NCBI GenBank assembly: GCA_902651635.1
Contig: CACRSC010000093.1
Span: forward strand, 26,952 to 52,332
Length of the DNA stretch: 25,381 nt
DNA from: Mastigamoeba balamuthi
Lineage: Eukaryota > Evosea > Mastigamoebida > Mastigamoebidae
Reading direction: 5' to 3'
The position numbers and the translations under genes are program-made. The notes below the pieces were generated by a model. It did not search any database and was not told the origin of the DNA. It was given only the letters and a program-made list of their open reading frames with translations. Of the stretch, positions 8,601 through 19,198 are shown piece after piece (position 1 is the first letter of the stretch; every line of letters begins with the position of its first letter).

Positions 8601-11600
8601 GCCTTGCGGATTCCATAGCAGAAGAGCCGCAGAAGAGGGAGGCGTTCGCGCAGCTGGCACTGGACAGGGACATTGTCGACACGCGCCTCTCGTCCGACAA
8701 AGGGTTCATCCAGCGCGAGGCCATCTGCGAGGCGCTGGACAAGATGGACGACGAGACTGTCCGCAGCTTCCTCCAGGACCACTGCGGCACAGACATAACG
8801 AACCAGGCCGGAGCCGAAGCGGCGCGCGGGCTTATGGCCAAAGGCTGGAAGAAGCTATTCGAGCAGCGCCTTCCCGCGCGCATCCCGGGCATCGTGGCCC
8901 CCGTGGTGTCGCTGCGCTGCCCCGACTGGAAGGGCACAAGCACCAGGGAGCAGGCAGAGGCGATCAGCGAGGCCCTGTACAGAGTGTCCAACCGCACGTG
9001 GCGCGACATCGTGAAGGACGCTGACATCGACGTCGACATGCCGCAGAGAGGCGGTGCCGCGTTCTACACATTCGCGGCGTCCAAGGCCGCCAAAGGCGCC
9101 AGTGACGCCCAGGGCAGCAGTGAGGGCGGGGAAGGCGAAGCACCCAAGGAACCCCAGCTGCCGATCACCGAGCGCGGGTGGAGTAGCATCTGGAAAGGGT
9201 TTAAAAAAGTGGCGGGGAAGGTGGCACAGGGGGTGGCAAGCATGGCCCAGGAGGTGACCAAGGTGACCCTCCCGGTGCTGGAGAAAATTGCTCCGCTTAT
9301 CGCCGAACATGTGATGCGGGACATCAACGTGGCCGACGGTGTGGATATCGACGAGCTAACGCGCGAGATGGCCATCTGCCCCTACCGCGACTTCATCTCG
9401 GCGCTGGCCAAGCAGCACCCCGCAGCGGTGCTCCCCATCCTCACCAAGGCGCGCGGGCGCGGCACGGACATCGGGGTCCAGGAGGCGACCGACGCCGTGC
9501 TGAGGGCGACGGAGCAGGAGGTGATGGCCATCGCGACGCGGGCGCTCAAGACGGCGTCGGCCAGCATCATGCCCTACCTCAGCGAGGCCTGCAAGACGCA
9601 GCTCAGCGCCGCGGGGGCCAAGGTCTTCTCGGAGAAGAAGGCGCGGGGCATCGAGGCGGCGACGTTCTCGGGCGGGGCGCCCAGGGCGACGGGGACCACC
9701 GGCGGCCTCGTGCTCATGGCCGCGTGCCAGATCACGCAGACGGCCGCCGACGCGCACATCGACGGCAAGCGACAGGGCGCGTTCACGTGCTACGTCAACA
9801 AGGCGCTACTCGAGCACGGATTCAGGGAGAACAAGGAGATCTCGTACGACCTCGTCATGGCCGACGTCAGGAAGCGGCTGAGCGAGAGCAACTACGAGCA
9901 GCGGCCCAACTTCGTGCCGCTCGACCTCGGTCCCAACAAGTACTTCCGTCCAATCCAGGTCACGCCCGCCGCCGCTGGCCAGGCGGTGGTTCCCGTCAGC
10001 CCGAGCCCCGCCCCCCCCGCCCCCGATGGCGGCAGCACGAAGCCCGATGTCAAACCCCACCCCGCACCCGTCGACCCCGTCTCCCCCGCGGTGGAGATCG
10101 AGGCGGAGGAGGAGGAGCCCACGGAGGGGCCCATCGTGCTGCTGCAGTGGGACTCGGCCGTGTCCATCCGCAAGGTGCCGGTCAGCAGGCTGGTGGGGCA
10201 CGGGCACCTCGAGGACGAGCAGATCGTGGTGGTGGAGACCCTCAAGTGCACGGGCGGCGTCGAGGAGCTGCTGCGCGTCACGGACCTCGAGGACATCGAT
10301 GCCATCCACACGTACACCACCGTGCGCAACGCCATCGACGCCTACGAGCGCTGCCTGGCTCAGGCGCTCGAGAAGAGCAAGGAGGACGCTACTGTCGCGA
10401 TGGAGGAGTTGTGCGGCAAGGGCAGCTGCAAGTTCAAGTGCTGCACCAGCAGCACCAATTGCCCCCTCAGGCAAGCCGACGAAAAGAAGAGCCCGCTGCC
10501 CTTCAGGTGGCCTTCAGCGAAAGAGCGGACGGAGAAGCTGCAGATCAGCACTCGGACGGCGGACTTTGGGCAGCCTTACTACACCGCCCCAGTCAGATGG
10601 GACGCCACTCCTGCGCTGCGCTTCCCTGTCTTCGACATGGCGTCGGGCGACGGCAGCGACCGCAAGACCAAGGTGTCGACGTGCAGGTCCGTGGAGACCG
10701 TGGCGCACACGGTTGGCTACGCGCTGCTGGACGCGATGCAGCCCGAGTGGAGGAAGGTGGCCACGTACCCCTGGGCGGCGGTGATCCACGAGGCCTTTGC
10801 GGACCTGACGGCGCTGCTGGTGCCGCTGGCCAACCCATCTGTGTGCGCCGCCGTTGTCGTGCAGTCGCGGGGCGACGTGTCGGCGGGGAACCTGCTGGGG
10901 CTGTCGAACCTGACTCTGGCCGAGACCCTGGGGATGTCGGCGCTGCGGAGCGCGGGGAGCACGCTGACGCTGTCCAAGGCGTTCAGCGCGGGCCCGCAGG
11001 ACAGCAGGACGGTGTCGTCTGTGCTGACGAGCGCGTACTACGGGGCGCTGGCGAGCACGTTCAACGACCTGCACACGTCGCGGGCGATGGAGCTCGGCGA
11101 GACTCTGCACGTCGTCGCCAAGCACGCGATCACTGTGCTCCTCGGCGCTGTCATGCGCTGCCCCCCCTGCGTCACCCTGAGGGGACTGGCAGCGACGCTG
11201 GCCAATGAAGCCAACCCCTACCCGCTGTCGGAGGAGGCGAAGAAGGACTGGTTCATGAGCGGCCTGCACCAGCACTTCTACGAGGCCCTCCTGTCACTCA
11301 TGCGCCTCAAGGAGCTCATCCCACCGGATGCGCCCAAGCGTCAGCAATTCGCGTCGGGCCGTGGCGGCACGACTGGTACCTCTGGGGGCACCAGCCAGCA
11401 GCCACCAAAAAGGCTCTACGACATCAAGCTGTGTCCAGAGCAGCTCTCGCACACGAGCCCTACGATCCGTAACTTCTACATGGCCGACATCCAGGACAGC
11501 AGGGCCGACAGAAATCGCCGGTCCGAGGACCAGAGCCGGGATCAGGGCCAGGACCAGGGAGAGAGCCAAGACAAGGACCAGTGTGAGTGGCAGGGCCAGG

Positions 11601-12361
11601 GCTATCGCCCGTACGAGAGACAGGACAAGGGCCAGCCTCAGCCTCAGCGTCAGGGCGATCGCGGGTTCCCGTACGATGGCCAGGGCAAGGGTCGCCGTCA
11701 GCGTCAAGGCCAGGGAGTATGCGAGTGCGATGACCAGGGCCAGGGCCAGGGGCAGTGCCAAGGCAAGGAGCAGGGTGGCAAATCCGTGGAGCCTCTTCCG
11801 GAGATATCAGTGGTCACTCCCAAGATGAATGCGGAATTCCCCAAAGTCACGTTCGACGACTTTGGGAGCACTGAGTGGGTGTTCACTCCCGCCCTGGTCT
11901 ACAGGTGCGTGGCGGACATGGTCCACACGGGGCTGCCCGGCCTCGAGTGCCCCATAAGCTACGAGATCTGGCTCGCCTGGAGCAGGAGGGCCGGCAAGGC
12001 TCTCGTGGAGCTCAAGAAGCCCCCGAAGCAGCCCCCCCAGATCGGAAGAGGTACGAGCGAGCAGCAGCAGGTCTGTGTATGCCCGCAGCCGCAGCAAGAG
12101 CAGCAGGGCATGAACGGGGCAGTGTGGAAAATGTTCATGAACGATACCAGGGATCTGTACCGCTCGTATATCATGCAGAGGTGGATGGAGGATATCGCGG
12201 CCTGGGAGCATCTGAATGAGGCGTGTGACGGTCAGGATCCCATCGCCTCCTTCACTGCATTCGCGAGGGCTGTCGCTGGAATCTGCATGCGGGGCAGGAG
12301 CCCAGCCATCCTCCTGTGGAGACGCCTCCTGGACTCGATGGAAAGCGTGAAGAGTGACTAG
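5634..12361 (+). CDS. Gene 1: C2-like + intact caspase-like + helical repeats + dead zincin-like protein
   Basis: Six exons: 5634-5683, 5788-5944, 6145-6331, 6431-6686, 6749-7061, 7211-12361 (the last could start at 7184). About 2,037 aa. Phases agree at every junction and the spliced product restores metacaspase motifs. Residues 1-110 form a C2-like beta-sandwich. Residues ~125-270 are a caspase/metacaspase-like domain with ALVVGINKYP, GCINDT, YSGHGT (His200) and DCCHSG (Cys254), so the catalytic pair is intact. Residues ~330-1240 are helical repeats (GW/GF-x-D-L blocks). A Pro/Glu-rich linker follows. At ~1290-1700 lies a zincin-like domain with HTVGY (1487) in place of HExxH, and HEAFADL (1514); the catalytic Glu and second His are lost. 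A Gln/Gly-rich insert and a helical C-terminus (ECPIS, LLWRRLL) follow. Predicted role: Cys protease of caspase clan CD. Substrate and trigger are unknown. The ATG at 5634 has a good context (GCCATGA) but the start is not certain. Confidence 0.8.
11500..11790 (+). repeat. Gln/Gly/Asp-rich minisatellite within gene 1
   Basis: Coding repeats of CAGGGCCAGG/GACCAGGGCCAGG give DQGQDQGE, WQGQG, GQPQPQRQ and DQGQGQGQCQG. The frame stays open throughout. Genes 2 and 3 have no such insert at the matching place between the zincin-like domain and the C-terminus. It probably encodes a disordered linker and is likely length-variable. Confidence 0.75.
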
Positions 12362-12839
12362 TGAAAGGCCGATCCACTCAAGCAAGCTTCTCGCCCTCCC
12401 CCTCCCCCCGCTGGAGGGGACTGCACGCGCACGCACTGCAGAACAAATGACGCCTTCCTCAGATTTCGGATTCCTATGCGCACAGTAATCATCATGGCAT
12501 AAGTTGGACTGAAATACCCCTCCTCGGAGAGCACCACTATCGAAATTGTGTCTCACGAATTGACAAATTGCATTTCAGAAATGTGAAACTAACATTGGGC
12601 GACGTAAAGGCCAGAACGCAGCGGAGTGGGAGGAGTACAGTGAAGGGCGCCCAGGTGGCCATGGCTAACTGCAGAAAGAATATTACCGGACGTCAAGCGA
12701 TTTGCCATCAAAACTCGAAGTTCGAAAACTACATAAGGAACTCCATAACGAGGGAGTAAATTGATCTATCAGTTTTTCAAGGAAGTGGTTCACCCGTAAT
12801 GTAGGAGAGACAATTCCAGATTAACGGGGGGACCTTGAG
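12362..12839. other. Convergent intergenic region between genes 1 and 2
   Basis: The stop codons of genes 1 and 2 face each other 478 bp apart. The stretch must hold both 3' UTRs. I find no canonical AATAAA signal, no convincing ORF and no repeat. Confidence 0.6.
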
Positions 12840-15800
12840 CTACAGGGAGAAGGCGGCGAGGACACGCCTCCAGAGGGCGAGGCTGGGGCTCTCGTTGCAG
12901 CAGCCCACCACGTACTCGAGCGACAGCACCAGCTTCCTCACGCTCCCACTGATCCCCTCCGCCGTCGCCACCCCCGCCGCCTCCACCACAATGGCACTCC
13001 ACATCCGCCTCTCCCCAAACACCTGCCCCGCTGCCTCCCTCTCCACTCGTCCCCACGTCTCCACCAGCGCCTCCCACGCCCCCGCCTCGTCCTCGGTGTC
13101 GTCCAGAGCCTGCTGGGCCCCTGTGCGCAGCGTCGCCCACAGCTGCCTGCTCACGGGGCACTCCACTGTCCTCCCCGCCTGCCCCGCGGCCACCGCGATG
13201 CACTCGCACATCCTCCGCGCTGGCCCTCCCGCTCTGGCGTCGACGTTGGCAGCGGCAGCGCCACGGGGTGCTGCCATGCTCAGGAGCCTCTGCGTCCGGT
13301 CCACCGGGGTGGGTTGCTGTTTGACGACGGGTGTCTGCTGCTTCGGCGCAGAGGACGTCTTGTCCTTGGAGCTGGCGAGGAGCAGGAAGCCACTGACTGT
13401 GGCGCTCGTGTGCTCGATGCTGCCCTTCTCCAGACGAGGGTAAGGCTGCTTCCACTGCGACGACAGCAGGAACCGCCTCTCCAGTTCGCAGCGCAGGGCC
13501 TCTCTGAACGCGTCCTTGGAACCATCGCACTGCTGGGAAGAGCGAACCGGACGGAGGACGGTGAAAGGGAGGCAGGCAGAGATAAAGAGGGGTAGGAGTG
13601 GAACACGAACCACAAGCGCGTCGCAGAAGTCCACGAGTGTCGGCGCCCCATCCCTGAACTCTGGGCGCATGCACGCGGCGACCAGGGCGGCCAGGGCCTG
13701 CTTGGCCAGCTGGCTCAGCACCTCTGCGGGCTCCTCTGCAGGCCCTGTCCTCCCCTCCTTGCCCTCCTTGCCCTCTGCCCTGCTCCTGCGGCACCGCCTG
13801 GCCAGCTCCGAGGCGACGGCGGCCCACACGGCGCTGGTGACCATGGCCGACACCTCCCGGCTGCTCCACCGCCTCCCGCCGGCCCGCTGGCGGGGAAGCC
13901 CCGTCTGGGGCCACCACACGTCCCGCGCGGTCAGCGTGCTGCGAGCGCTCCGCATCCCGCTCAGCCCCACCGCCTCCGCCATCCCCGCCTCCTGCCGGCC
14001 CGCCACTGTCGCTGCCCGCACGTCGCACCGCGTCTGCGCTGCCACAGCCCCGCTCACCGCCGCCGTCCCCGTCCCCACCAGCAGCCCCACCAGGTCCGCG
14101 AACATCTCGTGCAGCACTCCCCCCTCGGGCCTCTCCTCGATGCCCTCGGCCCACTTGGGCCGCACCGCGTCCAGCACCGCGTGGCCCGCCGTGTGTGCCA
14201 CCGCCTCCATCGACCTGCTCGTCGGCACCGCTCCCGCCGCGCCGCCGTCGGAGCAGCGCAGGAGGGGGAACAGCAGCGCCCCTGCGCGGCGGCTGTACAT
14301 GGGCTGGGTCACCCCCGTGGCCCGCGTGTCCACCACCAGTCTCTGGCCCGCTTGCCACCGCAGCCCCTTGCTGGTCCTCTCTCCCCAGCTCCGCCCCTCG
14401 TCCAGGGCCTCGAGCTCCTGCATGCACTCCTCCTGGTCGATGCCCGCTGTGCCCCGCAGGACGCGCTCCACGGCGTCGACGACGGAGCGGACAGCTGCGA
14501 AGGCGTGGACGTTGTCGAGGTCTTCGAGGTTGCCGCCGGCTGGCAGCCACATGGCTGTGCTGGCCTCAGCCCTGTGTGTCGTTGCCGGAACCACTTGGAT
14601 CTGGTTGTCACACAGCTGGCCGATGATCGCCGAGTCGTGCAGCACTGTGCGGTACGACACTGGCGAGTCCCAAACGGACAGTACTGAACATTCCGAACAC
14701 AGTGGAACAGCCGCTTCGCCGATTCTCCTTGGTGCTGACCTTTTAGCCGGTATGCCACGTACATCAAATGACCTCACACCGATTGCGTTGTGCATAAAGA
14801 CGGTGTTAATGAGGACATCTGGCACGAAGACGAGCTCGCTGGCCTCCGTAGGGTGGTTCACTGCTGCGTAATAGCGTTTCAGCTCTGTCTCTGTAGAGGA
14901 GAGAATCGACAAGTACCACGCATCGCGGTTATTCCTCGAGCATTCTTCCAGCGTGTGGCACAGGGCCATCGTGAATAGGCCGGAGCAATCCCCTGCTCCG
15001 TCCGTTGCGAACGCGCGAACATCGTCCTCCACACTCTTGGTTTTCGCTCCTGAGGACATCACAAGTACCATCTTCGCATAGCCCAATGCGTGGTCTGCGG
15101 GATCATTAGGCCACTTTCTGAGTGACACCTCTGCGACTCCTCGACCTGTGGCTGATTTGCTTGCCCAACCGCGCGATGCCTCCTCAGTGATCTCACTCCC
15201 ACTTAAACCTCTGATGAGAGGCAACAGCACGTGGGGCAGCGTTTTGATTCCCAGGGACACAACGTCCAGAAGGCCCCGACTGTCCACAGTCATCAGGCCG
15301 CTGTGCGCGTACTCAACAGAGCCAGAAGTCCCGCCAGCCGACATGGCACGCACCAATACGCGAGCGGTGACAGATGGCGACCACCGTGCAAGCTCCTCGA
15401 CCACTCTAGAGTATCCCGTATCGCCCACCTCTCGAACCAACTCGGACAGCCCCTCGCCCTCGGCGTCCCCGATCTCAGCTGTGTGCACGTGGCGTCCCAC
15501 TACGCTGCCCAGTACATCGCCCACAGTCTGCAGGGCCACAGAGTCGTCCTCCACAATGGCACTCAGTAGGCGCAACCACTCCAGGTCCGACATGCACACG
15601 CTGCGCTTCTTGATCAGTTGCGTGTCAACACCGACGCGCTTGAAGAAGTGCTCGACTGCCTGGGTGATGGGCTTGTACTGCTCACCCATGTCGAGCAGCG
15701 AGCGACACCACATTGCCTGGCGGGCCTCGAGCATCAGCTGGTGATAGTTCACTGCTTCCGGGCTCGTCATGTCGCGCCTACGGGCCCAGACTAACACCAA

Positions 15801-18430
15801 AATCGGCCTCATCAGCAACGGGGCATCGCCAGTATCTCCCACCATGTGCTCCACCACGCGAAGCCACGCAGACCGCATCTCCTTGATGAGAAGATCAACG
15901 GAATCAGGAGGCACAGTCTCGCTGTCGAAGAGGATGCTGCACAGCTGCGCATCGGGCAGTAACGACAGCGCGTGCTCAGCACAGTACACGCTGCCATCAT
16001 TCTGAGGGAAGAGAGTTTCCATTGCCTTGGCGAAGCTGAGACGACCCTTGTCCTTAAATAGAGAGATCTGAGCGCCGCTGCCTTCGGGGTGGAACAGCGC
16101 AGCAACAAGAGCAGTGTTGCAGACGTCACGCGTGGTGTTCCACTGCATGCCGGTCCCAGCGGAGACGCCTGAGCTCTGCGAGGTGTCTCCGTAGTCGTAT
16201 TGCGAGGGCCACTGCGAATTTCCTGTCGAGAGAGCCCTGAGAACAGCGTTGTGGACAGCCGTTGGTGCCGCAGAAACCGCTAGGCCGAGAATGTCCGCAA
16301 AGCCCACGGAAGCGGACGCTCGCACATCTGAGAAGCTGATACTTGCACTGGCCCCTTGCCCCCCACTTTGACCGGCAAACTCGGTGCCCTCGCTGAATTC
16401 GCGCAGCATTTCAGTGTAGCTGTTGGCAGGCAGACCCTGTTGAACAATTGCCTTGCTCAGCACTGACCGGGTGATGTCTGGCGCCTGCTCCAGCATCTGG
16501 CTCAGCATATCCACCCACGGCTCCCAGCTCCTTGAGGCTATCTCGTGTGCAACCTTGTCGCTTATCTCCTTTGTCCTCTCTAGGGGGCTCTGTTGCTCTT
16601 CCAGCAGCTGCAGCTTCCTCTGGTACGGCAGCTCCTCCAGTGCTTGACGCATCCTCTCCTTGTCGGCCTCAGCACCCAGCACCAGCGCTGTCTCTCGTTT
16701 TCTCCACCAACCCTTCGCAGGTTTAGCGGCGAGGAGGGCGTTGACGAGGGCGGTGTCGGAGACGCTGCGTATGACGAGGTGCCTCCTGGACGGGCTCGCG
16801 TCCAGGCCCCCGGCCACACTGTCCACCACTTCGCTCATCCCGCGGGGCTCCAGCTCGATGGCCTGCCGCGCCACCACAGTCCACTGCTCCTGTGTCATCG
16901 ACTCGAGCGCATGCAGGGCCGCCCTGTCGAGGGCGACGTCACGGGTGGGCGACGCCTTCTTGGCAGCCTCCACGATTCCAGCCCCGAACCCCTGCGCCCC
17001 TCGCGCGATGTCCACCCATCTCCCGCTCTCCTCTACTCGCTCTGTGCTGGTGTCCGGCTGGAAAGCCCCGACGTGCAGCGTGTCCAGCACAGAGCCCACG
17101 CAGATGCTCTCGGGCATTCTGGTGTTACCGAGGGATATATGTCCTTGGGCCGGCGCGGCAGGCACAGGGCGGCGTTCCCAGAAGTCAAGGCAGCCGATGT
17201 AGTTGGCCAGTGTTGGGAAGCTGAGGATCTCGGATGGGTTGTGCTCCAGGGCATCGTCGAACTGCTGGCGCAGCCGAGGCCTCGTGGGTGGGAGGTACTT
17301 GACGCGCCAGTTGACCTCGGTGTCGTTCGGGCCAAAGGGGTGCAGGCTCTCGTTGCCCGTGAAGCAGCAGTCGAGTATCATCACCACCGTGACCCCGTTG
17401 CGCGCCGCGCGCTCCAGCGGGCCCCGGAACTCGAGGGGCGACAGCAACCCTTTGGTGTCGGCGTCGCTGGCAACGCGGTGCTCGTGAGCCACGCCGTGTG
17501 CGCAAGGGGGGGGAGGAGGAGGAGGGCAGAGGGTGTGGGGGCGCACAAGGGGCAGAGGCTCGTGCACAGCTTGCGGGGCCCGTGGGCCGGCGCCCGCCGC
17601 CGCTCGATGGTCCCGAGGCCCGAGAAGTAGAAGAGGGCCACGCCGCCCCTGGGCAGCGCGCCGATCATGGCGGCGAAGCGGGTGGCGATGGCCTCGCGCG
17701 TGGCATCCGCGTCGAGCAGCGTCTGCGGGTTCCACTGTCCGGCGGCAGTGCGGAACTGCGGGACCGCCCTCTCCATCCGCCTGGCGTCGTTGCAGGCCCC
17801 GCGGAGGTAGCGCCCCGTGCTCAGCCCTGCGGGGCCGGGGGCCAGGCGGCTGTCAGAGAGGGGCCAGAGGGGAGGCGTTGCCGCGCGGCGCACTGTCGAT
17901 GCCGACGAAGAGGCCCGCCGCAGAGGCCGCGCGGCCCGTGTCGAAGAGGTGGCGGGCGTCGTAGGCCAGCGTGCCCCAGCGGACGGCCTCTGCCCGGGGG
18001 TGGTGCAGGTGCGTCTCCCGCTGCAGCCCCGCGACCACGCTCTGGGCGGCGACTGTCGCGGTGGCCACCTCCTCTGCCAGCTGCGCGTCGTAGACGGCCA
18101 GCCGCAGGGGCAGCGGGGGCTGCGCTGCGGTGGCAGGCACCAGCACTGTCGGGGATGTCTTCCACCTCGTCGTGCGGCCCTCGGACTCGGCAGAGCACGA
18201 CACCGTCTGCGTGCCGAGGGTCACCCGCAGGGTGTACGTGCAGCCCGCTGTCGTGACGGGGCTCGTCCTGGGCCCGGGGGAGCACAGAGAGCAGCTCAGC
18301 AACGGTGGGGCCTTGCTGCCTGCCGGGCCAGTGGCTGATCCGCCCCGCACAGCGTAGGGGGAACGCACAGGAGCCAGTTGTCCAGGACGATCGACGGCCG
18401 CACCTGTGCTGCCGCTTCTGGGTTCTCCAT
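12840..18430 (-). CDS. Gene 2: C2-like + pseudo-caspase + helical repeats + dead zincin-like protein
   Basis: Exons on the minus strand: 18430-18351, 18267-17894, 17826-17547, 17466-13611 (or 13614), 13532-12840, giving about 1,760 aa. It starts MENPEAAAQ, matching MENPTAGG of gene 3. The C2-like domain includes LRVTLG and PLPLRLAVYD. The caspase-like domain has GLFVGID|RL, GACNDA, FYFSGLGT (His replaced by Leu222) and DCCFTG (Cys279 kept, next His lost), so catalysis is not expected. Helical repeats follow, with signature stretches RSVSDTALVNAL and RDVCNTALVAAL. The zincin-like domain has HTAGHAVLDAVRP (14197-) and HEMFADL: likely metal ligands remain but Thr replaces the catalytic Glu. The C-terminus has VECPVS and ALWRRVL. 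The intron at 13610-13533 has a strong pyrimidine tract and is a multiple of three with no stop, so its excision rests on paralog alignment. Three introns sit where those of gene 1 sit. Confidence 0.78.
12853..14485. repeat. Near-identical duplicated tract, copy A (in gene 2)
   Basis: This stretch matches 19218-20850 at a constant offset of 6,365 bp with no indels. From about 12975 to 14485 I count by eye only four substitutions (13107, 13185, 13896, 14411). The 78-81 nt intron at 13533-13610 is identical in both copies. Similarity falls off on both sides: mild divergence at 12853-12974, then loss of match beyond about 14650. Confidence 0.9.
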
Positions 18431-18490
18431 AGGGGCGTTGGCGGAGGGGAGTTGTGCTGCGCCCTGTTGGGTTTTGCTGCGCTGCGTCCC

Positions 18491-18514
18491 GTGTGAACAG
18501 AACAGAAATGCACC
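18491..18514 (-). promoter_or_regulatory. 5' leader motif shared by genes 2 and 3
   Basis: On the minus strand, GGTGCATTTCTxTTCT ends its match about 60-85 bp before the gene 2 ATG and recurs upstream of gene 3 at 24905-24887. Both are followed downstream by ACCCAACA. It may mark a core promoter or transcription start. Alternatively it is just retained homology of duplicated leaders. Confidence 0.35.
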
Positions 18515-18636
18515 AAAGATCAACTGGTTAGGTTTTGCTCCGTACCCCTCGAATTTCGAAGAGATGGTGTGTGAACTCGGGATGCGAAAGTGGACAGCGC
18601 AGGCATTGTTGAGTCCGTGTGTGTCTCGTGTAGTGG

Positions 18637-18888
18637 TCACTGTCCTCCCACGTCTCCACAATGATGATCTTCTTGATTCACAGGTGACGTAACCACATCT
18701 ACTAGTAGGCACAGGCGATGAAGGAAACGAAGCTCGCACAAGTCGAAAGCAAAATAGGTGCCGCCCCTCAAGATGCGCCCGGCTTGCTCGCAGATGCTGC
18801 AGTAACAACCGCCCTCGTGCTTCTTCACCTCGGCGTCATTGCCCACATGAACTGCACCGGACTGCAGAGGGTGTGAGTTGGAGACCAT
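18637..18888 (-). CDS. Short ORF with a DC1-like Cys/His cluster
   Basis: From ATG 18888 an 83-aa frame reads MVSNSHPLQSGAVHVG, then GGCYCSICEQAG, GGTYFAFDLC and LRFLHRLCLL. The order HPL ... C-x2-C ... G-x-x-Y ... C-x4-L-H-x2-C is that of a DC1/C1-like zinc finger, except that the first Cys of the usual YxC pair is Phe. It lies 200-460 bp upstream of the gene 2 start on the same strand, so it could be a 5' exon or upstream ORF of gene 2, a separate small gene, or a remnant. A second minus frame (19198-18836) runs into it and may hold an earlier exon. A TGACGTAA site lies at 18686-18693. Confidence 0.3.
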   Translation of the reverse strand: MVSNSHPLQSGAVHVGNDAEVKKHEGGCYCSICEQAGRILRGGTYFAFDLCELRFLHRLCLLVDVVTSPVNQEDHHCGDVGGQ

Positions 18889-19198
18889 CCAGAGAAGTAA
18901 CCTTATGCTCGTCGTTGATGTAGAGGTACACGCGTCCAAGACACTTCCACGATGGCACCGACCTGCGGGGAGATGTTGCAGGCACGATCAGCGGCGCCCA
19001 CGAATCAGACCACAAAGAAAAAAATTCCTGTCTGAGAATGAGTGGAAGATACGAAAGACATGCCCAGCTGCCATGAGTAATGCACAATGAAGGGGAAGAT
19101 AACATCAGAATACCTTTGGGAATTCCATTGAATTCAATCAGTAGTTGAATGCGTTCAGCTCTCGGGGCGAAACAACAACAACGAGAACGACCCGCCAC
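18889..19198. other. Spacer downstream of gene 3
   Basis: It follows the gene 3 stop (19201-19199) and probably holds its 3' UTR. A minus-strand frame (19198-18836) is open but has no recognisable features. No polyadenylation signal or repeat is evident. Confidence 0.4.

Noticed and set aside
7271-8782. 503-codon minus-strand ORF opposite gene 1
   Set aside because: Antisense shadow of GC-rich coding sequence; it shows no domain, while the plus strand shows conserved paralog motifs.
9724-11208. 494-codon plus-strand ORF overlapping gene 1
   Set aside because: Arg/Gly-rich frame shadow of the zincin-like coding region.
12790-14550. 586-codon minus-strand ORF in another frame, repeated at 19155-20915
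   Set aside because: Out-of-frame shadow, Gly/Arg-rich low complexity. It is duplicated only because the underlying gene segment is duplicated.
13516-14871. 451-codon plus-strand ORF antisense to gene 2, repeated at 19881-21194
   Set aside because: Antisense Ser/Arg/Pro-rich frame with no features; its conservation is fully explained by the near-identical tract.
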